Shown here in pieces: positions 47,561 through 58,622 of a stretch of 64,000 nt of DNA. Each line of letters opens with the position of its first letter. Within the stretch, counting starts at the first letter, position 1. This DNA is from Welwitschia mirabilis (Eukaryota; Gnetophyta; Gnetopsida; Welwitschiales), in assembly GCA_051453625.1 (NCBI GenBank), contig JBOZIK010000001.1, forward strand, positions 146,314,283-146,378,282, written 5' to 3'. A model generated the notes under the pieces. The model saw nothing but the letters and a program-made list of their open reading frames with translations, was not told where the DNA came from and did no database searches. The position numbers were made by a program, and so were the translations under genes.

Positions 47561-48230
47561 TATGGTTAAAATCAAGTTGATTTTCATTGAAAACATTCAA
47601 GTTGTCTACTTTTAGTTGATCATAAAACAAAGTTAGTTCATAAAGAATTAACCATCTCTCCTTACGTTGATGGTGCTATAAAAACAAAGTTAGCTTTATT
47701 TCTTCTTCCACACTCAGATCATTTCCTAAATCTTTTATAGCCATATTAAATACTATTATTAAAAACTTTTTATTTTTAAAATGACACTATATTAAACTAG
47801 TTCTTGTAACTATAATATAGTGGACTATTGCACAAAAAGCTCTATCTAAAAGTAAAGGATAATTACCGTTATGTTTAACAATTATTTTTAATCTAAATAA
47901 CCAAATCATTAATCACACCTAATGGTTTCTTAACAGAGGTATCAGCCAATTCTAAAAATATTTGTGTAGGCTCTATTCTATTTTTTAACCCAAGTCTTTA
48001 ACAAATGTATAAGGACATAATGTTAACATTAGCTCCAATATTGATCAAGACTTTCTTAATTCTTATATTTCCTTATAAATTAATACTAATAGTTGTTGCC
48101 ATCAAATATTTAAACTTTGGACATTTTGTAAAACTAAGTTATTAATAGATTAAATTAGGAAGACTTTTCTAGGAATGATTCATTTTTGTTTCTTTTTAAT
48201 AAGGTCTTTTCACAACTTCGCATACTTAGG
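47561..48230 (-). pseudogene. pol: Athila-like aspartic protease, element C
   Basis: The minus strand near 48060-47880 reads LINIGANVNIMSLYICKRLG, then ELADTSVKKPLGVINDLVI. Asn replaces the catalytic Asp, as in A, B and D. The LLGR end is lost. Confidence 0.75.
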
Positions 48231-49910
48231 GTTATCTTGTAAAAGTTTCCAAAATGATAAATTAATACACACATTTTATATTAAGGCTTTTAAATAATCA
48301 TAAAAAATAATGTTTATGTTCAATCTATCTAACCAAGGAGTAACGGGTTTCTTATGTGAAGAATTTTTCTTTTTGTTACTTAATGGAGAAGAGAAAAAAT
48401 GATTTTCTAATATTTCTATGTCCTTTTCTTTATCATTTTTTTTTACTTTATGATGTGGAAGCCTTATGGGTAGGAGGTGTTGTATCATTTCCACTTCTTG
48501 TCATCAACTTATAATATTTTTTAACTTTATTTGAGTTTGATAAAGGTTGAGTAACAAGTGACCCTTGTGGTCTTTGGTTAGTAATCATGGTTTATTGCAA
48601 AATACTCATAAGATTTTCAATGTTAGAGTTTGTTCTTTTTTGTGTTTTTCTTGATTCATCAATGGAATTCCTAAGAGGATCACCTTGGTTTTGTAAGTTA
48701 GATGAGATTGCTTGGTTATTTGAGTTATTTGATTAGATGTATATATTCTTAAATCTCTTTTTTAATGGTTGGAAATTAGGATGATTTGTTTAAAAATTTT
48801 TGAAGTTGGGTTATTTGCTCATCCTAGGTTGAAAATTATTGTGATTTTAAATTTGATTTTAGTTTGAGTTTTGGTTAAAGTTTAAGGACCTTTGGTTGAA
48901 AGAACATACTTCCTCATAGATTTTTTCTTTGTAAGTTGGAAGTAAAGGGCATTCTTTTGTAACATGATAGTTATCTTCACATAAATCATAAGTAGGAGCT
49001 ATAATTACACTTTTTTGGTTGCCACCTTTGCATCTAAAATCGTCTAAGTATGTTTTTCTAAAGTTGAGGTACAATTCTTAATGACATTAGTTGGTTTAGT
49101 TTTAGTTGTTATTTCTTCTTTTTCTTATTTAACCTCCATAATATTTTTAATGATTTGATCTATAATTCAGTTTTCTCTAGATGAGGGTTTAGGCCAACTT
49201 TAACTCACTTCTACCAACTCTTTCAATATTTTTAAAAAATTTTCTAAAGTAAGATTCAAAAAATTTCCTCCATAAAAAAAGTCAACTAATTCCTTTGTTT
49301 GATTATTTAGTCCATTATAAAAATAGTCTACTAATTCTTCCTAAGAAAAAGCATTTATAGGGTTTAAATGTAAAGGAAAAGAAATATCTCATAGGTAATG
49401 GCATAATCTTTATTAGGCAGTTATTGGAAGTTGGTTATTTCTTTCTTACATTATCTAATGATGGTTTTACTCATGAATGTTTTAATGAAGGCTTCTTAAA
49501 TTGATTAATAACTTTAAAATTTTATGAGAAATTATTCTTAACTAAAGTCTAGCCTTACTTTTTAAAGTGATGGAAAAGATAACAATGTAAGTTCTAGAAC
49601 TTATTCTTTTTTAACTATTTCCTAAAGTGAGTAAGTGAGTATTAATTATTTTATATCAGCAATGTGTTGTGAAGTGTTTTCATGAAGTTCACCACTAAAA
49701 ATAGGATAATTATTTAGGTTCTAAGTTCAACATCATCATTGGGAGGTAAACCAAAGAGGATTTGATTGTCATGTTTCTTATTATCAATTAGATTTATGAG
49801 GATGACATCGACATTAGTTTTAATAGGTGTGGTTATAAGAGTTCCAATGATAAGGGATGGATTAGGTAAAGTGGTTTACTTTTGTTTTTATGATGAGTTA
49901 GACATGTTTG
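48231..49910 (-). pseudogene. gag: Athila-like gag, element C
   Basis: The start near 49900 reads MSNSS then LPNPSLIIGTLITT, and FGLPPNDDVELRT matches A. The zinc knuckle lies in the 49074-48859 frame as DLCEDNYHVTKECPLLPTYK. The spacing fits CX2CX4HX4C with the first Cys changed to Tyr. The knuckle is followed by EEVCSFNQRSLNFN. This is the best-read gag C-terminus in the window. The Lys-rich end extends to about 48280. Confidence 0.8.
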
Positions 49911-50556
49911 AAAATTAAAAACTATCATCAACACAATCTTCCAAAAAATTTTCTTTTATAAAATCAAACTCTAAAAACTAAAAGTAGAAATTTTTGATAT
50001 TTTAAAACTTTGAATACCTTTGTTGTGCTTACCTAAGTTAATTTTGAGGTTAATCAAATCTTTTTTGATATATTCCTCTGTGGACAGATACTCTCTTTGG
50101 TATTTTTCTTTCTTACCAGATTTTATCATACATGCTTAGTTATTAATGCATAGAGTGTTATCTCTACAGTCATATACATAATTGTCTAGATGATAAAAAT
50201 ATAGAAAACACAAGAAATAAAAAATATAAAAAAAAAGTAATAGATACAAAAAGCATAGATAGTAGACTATTGTCTACTTAAGTCATCTAGACAACAGAGG
50301 GAATAATAAAAAAAATCGTAAAAAATTTGACAGAAATAAAAAGCTGAAAACTCATGGCATAGAGGTCGTCATCCATATGTCATCTGGATGATACAGCAAA
50401 TAACTAAACTTTTATTATAGAATAAAAAAACTAAAACTTATGGAAATAAAACCTATGCTACTGCAACTAAAAATACAACATTTCTATAAGTAAACATTTA
50501 AATTGAGATTCAAATACTTAATTAAGTAATGAAAACTCCTAAACTCCAAGTAGCCT
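49911..50556 (-). other. Leader of element C
   Basis: Noncoding. Near 50261-50295 it has AGTAGAC...GTCTACT and ATTGTCTA...TAGACAAC inverted repeats. Near 50365-50395 it has TATCATCC...GGATGAC with an 11-nt spacer, resembling the motif of A and B. Confidence 0.5.
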
Positions 50557-50575
50557 TCCCTAGCAACAATGCTAA
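50557..50575 (-). other. Primer-binding site, tRNA-Asp type, decayed
   Basis: The minus strand reads TTAGCATTGTTGCTAGGGA. All differences from TTGGCGCCGTTGCCGGGGA are transitions. Confidence 0.7.
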
Positions 50576-50577
50576 CA

Positions 50578-51645
50578 TGTTATGTTGCATATTTATGCAA
50601 ATGATTTGAGCTTAAAAAGATCCTCTCATTTACAAATAAAAAATATATCTGGATAATGTAACACACTAATATAGATGGGAGTTGATCCAAATGTCATCAT
50701 TCCTCGAAGGCCCAGGTTAAAGAAAGAGAATTGATCTCTACAAGAAATACTTTATATTTTATTAATAGAAATAAATTGTAATGCTAAGAAATAGCACCAT
50801 GCAATACACTTATGAAAAGTTAATCTAGGAATAATAAGCAATAATGCATCTAAACTTAACAATTTCCAACCTTGATAAAGGCTGTCCTCATAACCTATAT
50901 CATTAAAAACTATCACTAAATTAGAAGTAATATAAGAGATAAGGGATAAGAATAAACAAGCATACGAACCAAATCTATATTACAAAGTAGCTGCATCTCA
51001 ATGGAGGAATCATAGCTCGACACTAAGGAAGATGTTTCTCTACAATTATAAAGATGGATCTTCGACCCTTGACCTATTATCATGAGAGCTTTTTGTACAA
51101 ATAAAGATGAGATGGAGTTGAGGATAGAATTGATAATTATTGATAGAAAAACACAATAACAAGATAAATAGATAGGCGTAGACATAACTCTAATGGCCAT
51201 GCTAAAAGACATACAAATAAATGACAAGAATTAGGTAAATGTTTAGTGGAACGTTATAACATATCTCATCTATCTAATTATCTGGACAATACAGGGGATG
51301 ATTTTCATCTCATAAATATTCCATGTCACTGCCAGACTAATCATAGATAACATCTTTGTTGGCCTTATTTATTCTATCATTATACTATTGGCTAGACAAT
51401 GAGATGGATGAAGGACTTTTATAAGTGTTTACCAATACATTCAGCCTTAAAGTTTGCAAGAAATCTATCTTAAAATGGGAAGTATTAGAAACTCCTCTAA
51501 ATGTTGCAAAATGTCATGGAAATTGCGTGTCTTTATTTCTTTCATCTCAGCTTTCCGTTAACATAGAAATTTAAGCATATACCTATCTAATATCCTATAA
51601 TACTACTCAAAATACCCTATCAAATATACATAAGTTAGTATCACA
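50578..51645 (-). repeat. 5' LTR of element C
   Basis: The minus strand starts TGTGATACTAACTT and follows the B LTR start (TTTGATAGGGTATTTTGAGT). It ends ...CATAACA beside the primer site. Length 1068 bp. No partner LTR was found on the left. Confidence 0.8.
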
Positions 51646-52385
51646 ATAGTAGTTAAAGACGAAAACATAACTTCAACATGTAATATTTTTGAAGACAATT
51701 CTCATCCAACTAAGAAGTGTTCCTTGTTACCAACTTTTAAAGAGAGGATGTTTAAGGAAGTATGTGCATTTAACCAAGGAATAGCTAAGTCAATCAGAAT
51801 TTCGATAAAGATTAGGTAGACAATCACAATAAAAACCTTTTAAAAATAGATTTAGGATTGTAAACTTTCAACTAGTTAACCTTAATTTTTAACGAAATCA
51901 AAATGATCCACTCAGAGATTTCATAGAAGAATTAAAAGAAAAGTGTAAGAAAAAACTAATAATAATATTAAAAACTTAGTAAACATGCTTTAATAAATAA
52001 TGATTATCAATAAAAGACCACAAGGGTCTTTTGCATTTTAATCTTTACCCAACCAAATGAAGTCAAAAGAGATTTGAACATAGTAATAAGAAGTAAAAAT
52101 GATTAGTACTTCTTATACATTAGGTTTCAACTTTCAAAAATAATGAAAAAAGTAATAAAGAATATGATGTAGAAATTTTGGACTCATAAACTTCCCATTA
52201 ACATCACATGCTAAGACCACTACTAAAAATACTTCATAAGAAAACAAAGGGAATAATTCATCTACTCCTTGGCTTAATATGTTAAACATAAATTATATCT
52301 CTGATGAGCATTTAAAAACCTTAATGTAAGAGGTAAACATCAACTTAACTTTTTGGAAATTTTGCAAGAAATTATTAAATACTCT
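51646..52385 (+). pseudogene. gag: Gag C-terminal part, element D
   Basis: The frame reads VVKDENITSTCNIFEDNSHP then TKKCSLLPTFKERMFKEVCA. This is the CCHC zinc knuckle with the second Cys changed to Phe. It is followed by decayed Asn- and Lys-rich sequence and a gap. The N-terminal half is absent on the left, where C's LTR lies. Confidence 0.75.
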
Positions 52386-52953
52386 NNNNNNNNNNNNNNN
52401 NNNNNNNNNNNNNNNNNNNNNNNNNNNNNNNNNNNNNNNNNNNNNNNNNNNNNNNNNNNNNNNNNNNNNNNNNNNNNNNNNNNNNNNNNNNNNNNNNNNN
52501 NNNNNNNNNNNNNNNNNNNNNNNNNNNNNNNNNNNNNNNNNNNNNNNNNNNNNNNNNNNNNNNNNNNNNNNNNNNNNNNNNNNNNNNNNNNNNNNNNNNN
52601 NNNNNNNNNNNNNNNNNNNNNNNNNNNNNNNNNNNNNNNNNNNNNNNNNNNNNNNNNNNNNNNNNNNNNNNNNNNNNNNNNNNNNNNNNNNNNNNNNNNN
52701 NNNNNNNNNNNNNNNNNNNNNNNNNNNNNNNNNNNNNNNNNNNNNNNNNNNNNNNNNNNNNNNNNNNNNNNNNNNNNNNNNNNNNNNNNNNNNNNNNNNN
52801 NNNNNNNNNNNNNNNNNNNNNNNNNNNNNNNNNNNNNNNNNNNNNNNNNNNNNNNNNNNNNNNNNNNNNNNNNNNNNNNNNNNNNNNNNNNNNNNNNNNN
52901 NNNNNNNNNNNNNNNNNNNNNNNNNNNNNNNNNNNNNNNNNNNNNNNNNNNNN
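52386..52953. other. Assembly gap, 568 N
   Basis: Run of N. Homology resumes on both sides with little missing: A needs only about 15 bp between the flanks (about 4366-4380). Confidence 0.9.
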
Positions 52954-53720
52954 TATTGAAAGACCTAGTAATAAGAAAACAAAAATGTACCATTTCTAGC
53001 AAAGCTTTTCTTTCTTAATCTCTTTCTAACTCAGTCATGAAAAAGTGTCCTAAATTCAAAGACCTTAGAGTAAAAACTATGAATGTCACCTTGAAAGGTA
53101 AAAAAAGGATTTAAAAAGCTTTAATTAATATGGGAGCTAGTGTAGACATCATTTCTCTTCATATATGTAAAAGACTTGGGTTAAAAAATAGAATAGAATC
53201 TATATGAATTTTCTTGAAATTGGCTAATACTTTAATTAAGAAACCCTCAAGGACTATCAAGGACCTAGTCATCCAAATAGAGGAAGCTTTTTACCCCATA
53301 GATATAGTCATCATTAAAGTAGAACATGAGGGAAGTCATCCACTACTTTTAGAAAGAACCTTTTGTGCAAATATCCACTATGTCCTTGATACATCGACCA
53401 AAATAATGGAATGTTATATAGGAAATAAGAAGTTTACCATTCATATTTTTTATGCTGCTAGAAAATAAGTAGGAAATAAGTTTAATTTAGAAGAAGAAAT
53501 TAAACCAACCTTGCTTTTATAACATCTCCCAATTAAGGAGAAATTAATAATGCTTAACAAACTAACTTTATATGATGACCTAACTAAAATTCATTATCTT
53601 GAGCCTAAGAATGAGGAATACATCAACTAGGAGAAAACGAATATATTTACTCACTAAAAAACCTTTTTGAATAGTATCATCCCACGTTTGATGTTCCCAC
53701 AACATATAGGATGATAGTTA
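52954..53720 (+). pseudogene. pol: Athila-like aspartic protease and linker, element D
   Basis: At about 53120 the frame reads LINMGASVDIISLHICKRLG, with Asn for the catalytic Asp. The open frame 53214-53468 gives KLANTLIKKPSRTIKDLVIQ, then HPLLLERTFCANIHYV (LLGRPF decayed). The linker ends YHPTFDVPTTYRMIV, coded in part by the hairpin-capable motif at 53689-53716. Confidence 0.8.
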
Positions 53721-54600
53721 AAAATACCAATATAGAACTAAAGAAGTTGCCCTAAGGTCTGAAACATATTTCTTACCCAAAAATTTGAAGAAACTTTGAT
53801 AATGAGTAACCTTCTTACTTTTTAACAAGAATCCAACTTGATCTCCCTTTTGAATTCTAAAGAAGATGCTTTTCCTTGAACCAATAAAGACTAGACTACC
53901 ATCCCTCTTTCTATAGTCTAATACAAAGTTTACCTTAAGGCTAATGCTAAATCTGTTTGGCAACCTCAAAGAAGGCTTAACCCATCCCTTAATAAGTAGT
54001 TAAACATGAAATTATTAAACTTATGGATGCTAGTATCATCTATGCTATATCTGATAGAGTGTGAGTTATTCGTTTAATAATAGTTTGAAAAAAAAAGTGG
54101 AAATGAAGAATGTGCATTCATTTTAGAAAAATTAATGAGGTCACTAAAAACAATCATTACCCTTTAATCTTTCTTGATCAAGTGCTTAATAGAATCCAAG
54201 GTTATGCCTACTATTGTTTTCTTGATGGGTATGCTGGCTATAATTAAGTTTGCATAGAAAGTGAATACCAAGCCAAAACAACCTTTACCTCACCTTTTGA
54301 AACCTTTTGCTTTATGCCTTTTGAACTTTGCAATGCCCCTTAAACTTTTCAATGAGTAATGATGGGAATCGTGTCCAACATAATAGAGGATTCTATTGAA
54401 ATATTTATAGATAACTTCTCCATCTTTGTTAAAACTTTTAAATAAATCATAGAAATATTAGAAAAAGTTTTGGATCTATATATAGAAAGTGGCCTACATT
54501 TGAGTTGGTAAAAAAGTTTTCTCTTTGTCAAACATGGAATTGTTTTAGATCACCATATTTTGAGGGAAGAGATTAAGATGGATCCTAGAAAGTTGATATT
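53721..54600 (+). pseudogene. pol: Reverse transcriptase, element D
   Basis: NTNIELKKLP leads in. VRQPQRR-like, DASIIYAIS and RMCIHFRK-like sequence at 53960-54130 is frameshifted. GYAGYN and MPFELCNAP at 54230-54340. The catalytic box at 54404-54415 reads FIDN, as in A. The thumb has LDHHILREEIKMDP-like sequence near 54545. Inactive. Confidence 0.85.
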
Positions 54601-55200
54601 ATTAAAAACCTTAGCCCTCCAACCAATGTTAAATAAGTTAGATCCTTCCTTGGTCATGCTAGTTTCTATCCTTATTTTATTCATGACTATGACAAAATTT
54701 GTAAACCATTTTACTCATTACTAAAAAAGATGTTAAATTTAATTGAAATAATTCATGTCAACTTGCATTCGATACACTTAAAGAAAACATTTCTTCTGAA
54801 CCTATTATCACAGGTCTTAATTGGACTAAAGATTTTAAACTTATGTGTGATGCAAGTAACATTGCTATGTGTGGGGTTTTTAGCCAAAAATTTGAAAATG
54901 ATTTTAAAGTTATATCTTATCTTAATAAAACTTTATCTAAAGTCCAATCCAACTATACTACTACTAAAAGGAAAATTCTTGCCATCATCGTTTTCCTTAG
55001 TCATCTTTAACATTATCTTCTTTGTTTCCACATCAATGTTTACATAGATCATGCAGCTATATACTATCTTGTAAGTAAGAAATATTTTGATGCCAGACTT
55101 ATTAGGTGGATTTAAATCATGTAAGAATTTAATCTCACCATCATCGATAAGGCTGGAAAACATAATATTATTACAGATCACTTATCTCGACTTTCTTGTT
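54601..55200 (+). pseudogene. pol: RNase H, element D
   Basis: FKLMCDASNIAMCGVFSQKF at about 54835-54890 keeps the first catalytic Asp in DASN. The following SYLNKTLSKVQSNYTTTKRK has Lys for a conserved Glu. HLSRLS-like sequence follows near 55180. This is the most complete RNase H of the family here. The 105-codon frame at 54730 is one frame off. Confidence 0.8.
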
Positions 55201-56250
55201 CTCATGATGAACTTCCCATGAATGACTCATTTTTGGATGAACAAATATTTTATATTGAATAACTTTATGTCATATCTTCTATTCATCTTTCTCCTTAGTA
55301 TGCTAGTATTATTAACTATCTTATTACAATGAAAATACCTCATCATTGGAACCATAATCAATGCATCTTTCTCCATAGGATTGGTGATTATGAGTGGAAT
55401 GAACATCATCTTTATAGAAGATGTAAAGATTCAATAATGTATAAATGTATGCGTAAATGGAAAAGCTTAAAAATTCTTAAACATTACCATGGTAAGGTAT
55501 GTGGGGGACATTTTAGTGGCCAAAAGACTATCATGGAAATTCTTCACTCTAGTTTTTATTGGCCTACTCTTATTAAAGACTCATCTAGCTTTGCTAGAAT
55601 ATGTGATGCTTGTCAATGTTATCATAATCTAACTTGTTCTTAAGATATGCCCCTTAAACCTATGCTTGAATGTAAACCTTTTTATTGTTAGGGGACTAAC
55701 TTTATAGGCCATACTAAACCACATTCTCATGACAAAAGACACATCCCAGTGGCTATTGATTATGTTACTAAGTGTATCAAAGCTATTTTTAATACTAAAA
55801 ATGATTCCCAAACCATTTGCAACTTTATCCAAACTTATATCTTTCAATGTTTTGATTTTACAAGGATCATCATTAGTAATCAAGGTACTCATTTTAGTAA
55901 TCACCTTTTTTGGAAACTTATTTTATCTATTGGCATTAAATATAGAATTGCATGTGCTTACCATTCACAAACTAATGGCCAAGATGAAAATGTAAATAGA
56001 GAAATTAAAAAGATGCTCTAAAAATTAGTCTCTATTAATAAGAAAACTTGGTTCTCTAAACTTAATGATATTTTTTAAGATTATCATATTATTTGATACA
56101 ACTTTCTAGGTTTCTTATCATATGAACTTGTGTATGGAAATGTTTGTATCTTACCAATTAATGTTTAACTCCTATTGATTCACCCATCAACTTGATCTTA
56201 TAAACTTGGATGAAAATCTTAAAACTTGATTATCCCAACTTCACCATTTA
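55201..56250 (+). pseudogene. pol: Integrase, element D
   Basis: The open frame 55329-55643 holds a complete HHCC zinc finger: His 54 and 61 in HYHGKVCGGHFSG and Cys 92 and 95 in RICDACQC. The core frame 55749-56021 has the first Asp at residue 4 (AIDYVTK), Asn at residue 44 where the second Asp belongs (ISNQGTHF), and Glu kept at residue 80 (NGQDENVNREIKK), 36 residues on, as in DD35E. It is the only one of five Athila-like integrases here that keeps the Glu. The C-terminal half is broken. Confidence 0.9.
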
Positions 56251-56814
56251 GATAAAAATCATACTCATGCTATGCATCATCAACTCATTCATAAAGCTCA
56301 AGTTAAGTTCAAACATCACAAAAAAAATTTTCAAAAGTAATTTAAACTTGGTTAACTTATTATTTTATACAATACCTAAGTATAAATTTTACACAACAAG
56401 TTAACCTCTAAATGGTTAGATCCTTATCTTATATAAAAAGTACATTCCAATGGCTTAGTTAAAATCTTCAATCCAAATACTAGAGATATTCAAAAAGCCA
56501 ATGGACAAAGGTTAAAAATTTATGATTCATCTACTAATGAAACCTTAAACATGATAGAAACACTTGTATTGAAGACCCTCTCAATGAGGAGTACTTTTCT
56601 CTTATCATTATCTAAATTTCTTCTTAACTCATTTTTTGGGTAGACATCATGCTATCACTTAAATATCTTTAACTTAACTTATATATTACTTTATAAAATT
56701 ACCATGATTAGTAATCTTTTTCTTGGGCATTTTAAGATGATAAAATTAGATTCACCTGATCTTAAGATATTCATATGTCTATGAAATTTATTTAGAAGGA
56801 TGATGCCTTGATAT
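56251..56814 (+). other. Integrase tail and start of 3' region, element D
   Basis: Broken C-terminal integrase and the beginning of the 3' region, parallel to B 37330-37930. It stops where a reversed LTR begins. Confidence 0.6.
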
Positions 56815-57200
56815 TGCAGTGTGAATTTATGTAATCTTTAAGTCCTTAAGCAAAACCTATAAATCACAATACTTGCAAAAAACACATACTTCTATAGATG
56901 GGAGTTAACTTGAATGTTGTAATCCATTGAAGGCACTAGGCTAGAAGTTAGAGAATTGATTTCATGAAGGATTTTTTAATCTTTTTTCTTTTAGTAAATA
57001 AAAATTAAATAACAATGTAAATACAATGCAAAATAAGTGAAGGTAAAATGCAAGTGAGATGAGTTCTATTTGGATTCTAATCCTCCTATTATAAAAACTA
57101 GGGTTTATAATTCAGATTAATTAGGAAGAGTTTATCACTTATTCCTAACTAACATAAACTATAAGATAAGCCAAATAGAATATGATAATGCAAATATGAA
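56815..57200 (-). repeat. Athila-like LTR fragment in reverse orientation
   Basis: Reverse complement of the LTR's 3' part. TGCAGTGTGAATTTATG corresponds to the LTR end, and CCTCCTATT and ATGATAATGCAAATATGAA follow the B LTR. It runs into a gap, so only about 386 bp are seen. It belongs either to a solo LTR or to another element. Confidence 0.8.
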
Positions 57201-57300
57201 NNNNNNNNNNNNNNNNNNNNNNNNNNNNNNNNNNNNNNNNNNNNNNNNNNNNNNNNNNNNNNNNNNNNNNNNNNNNNNNNNNNNNNNNNNNNNNNNNNNN
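57201..57300. other. Assembly gap, 100 N
   Basis: Exactly 100 N. LTR sequence on one side, integrase on the other. Confidence 0.95.
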
Positions 57301-57910
57301 TTAAAAAGATGCTCTAAAAATTAGTCTCTATTAATAAGAAAACTTGGTCCTCTAAATTTAACAATGTTCTTTGGGCTTATTATACTACTTGATGCAACTC
57401 TTTAGGTTTGTCACCATATGAACTTTTATACGAAAAGGTTTGTGCTTTGCCAGTTGATGTTCACTACAACTCCTATTAATCCATCCATCAACTTAATCTT
57501 ATGAACTTGGATGAAAATATTAGAACTCGATTAGCCCAAATTGACCATTTAGATGAAAAGCATACTATGTCATACATTCTCAACTAATTTATAAAGCCTA
57601 AGCCAAGTTCAAACATTACAAAAAAGATTCTTCATAAATAATTTGAACTTGGTTAACTTGTATTTTTATACAATACCTAAGTACACCTTTTACATAACAA
57701 GTTAACATCTAAATGGTTAGGCTCTTATCTTATAGAAAAAGTGTATTCTAATGGCTTAGTTAAAATCTTTGATCCAAACACTAAGAAAATTTAAAAAGTT
57801 AATGGACAAAGGTTAAAAATTTATGAGACATCTATTAATGAAACCTTGAACATAATAGAAGAACTTGTCTTAGAATCCCCTCTTAATGAGGAGAACCTTC
57901 TTCTTTTCCA
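57301..57910 (+). pseudogene. pol: Integrase C-terminal fragment after the gap
   Basis: It parallels 56007-56620, starting just after GQDENVNRE. KKTWSSKFNNVLWAYYTT-like sequence is followed by the LDFHYNSY-like region. It ends abruptly at 57910, where repeat F copy 2 begins. Confidence 0.7.
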
Positions 57911-58622
57911 TGAAGGGGGAATTTAAAATTAAGTGATTCATTTGAATATTATTATCATTGAGATGAGGATGTTTATTAGTTGTTATATTAATCATCTTGG
58001 GAGGTAGTGTCTTATTCCCTTTAGGAGTCATCATGGTATTGGTTTTGCCATGTAATTCTTAAATCAGTAAAAAGGTTCATTCTATTGATGGGGTTTCAAA
58101 TTTACTTACTAACTTGTCATTGAATCAAGACATGAAAAACTAGGCTTAGAAAAGTTTTAATCTAGTTATGAAAGGTTTTTCATTGAACCCATGATATAAA
58201 ATGATTTTTGGATTTTAATAGAAGGTTTAAGTGAAAGTTTAGATTGTTTAGATCATAAAAGCTGATGACATTAGTCAATGAAGATAGTGGCATTAGTTAG
58301 AACACAAGATTTGGTTACCAAAAAAACATAGAGGTTTGCAAATGCCTTATGGATGGTTCAACATATCGAGATAGAAGGAAAATAAAACAAAAATGCAAAT
58401 CACGAGTGCATACAATTCAAACTTAATGAAATTATTTTAAAAAAAATTAGATTTTTAATGTGTAATGCAGAAAGTTCTTAGAAAATTAGAATTAAAAACA
58501 TGAAAAATAATAAGATGCATGAAACATAAGTTAAAATTTTACATTTTTTTTCTTAAAGAAACCTACAAATACACTATTAGACTTGCATATGAAACTATGT
58601 TAAAGAAAGACATAAGCATATT
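57911..58622 (+). repeat. Unrecognised decayed repeat F, copy 2
   Basis: It aligns with 1-848. One frame with stops reads SHHGIGFAM, GSFYQWGFKFTYQLV-like, RHEKLGLEKF and YERFFIEPMI, suggesting a lost protein of at least 110 residues. Both copies touch Athila-like elements. Confidence 0.5.

Larger units (their letters stand above)
42120..51645 (-). mobile_element. Athila-like Ty3/gypsy retrotransposon C, decayed
   Basis: Reading the minus strand from 51645: LTR, primer site, leader, gag, protease, RT, gap, integrase, 3' region. It is the same family as A and B in opposite orientation. The 3' LTR was not found left of 42120. Its 5' LTR directly abuts the gag fragment of element D. Confidence 0.8.
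51646..57910 (+). mobile_element. Athila-like Ty3/gypsy retrotransposon D, 5' truncated and rearranged
   Basis: It begins abruptly inside gag at the edge of C's LTR and runs through protease, RT, RNase H and integrase. At 56815 a reversed LTR fragment breaks its 3' region. After a 100-N gap, integrase sequence appears again to 57910. Confidence 0.75.

Noticed and set aside
52340-53018. Open frames of about 220 codons on both strands
   Set aside because: They span the 568-N gap; the real sequence here is gag and protease of D.
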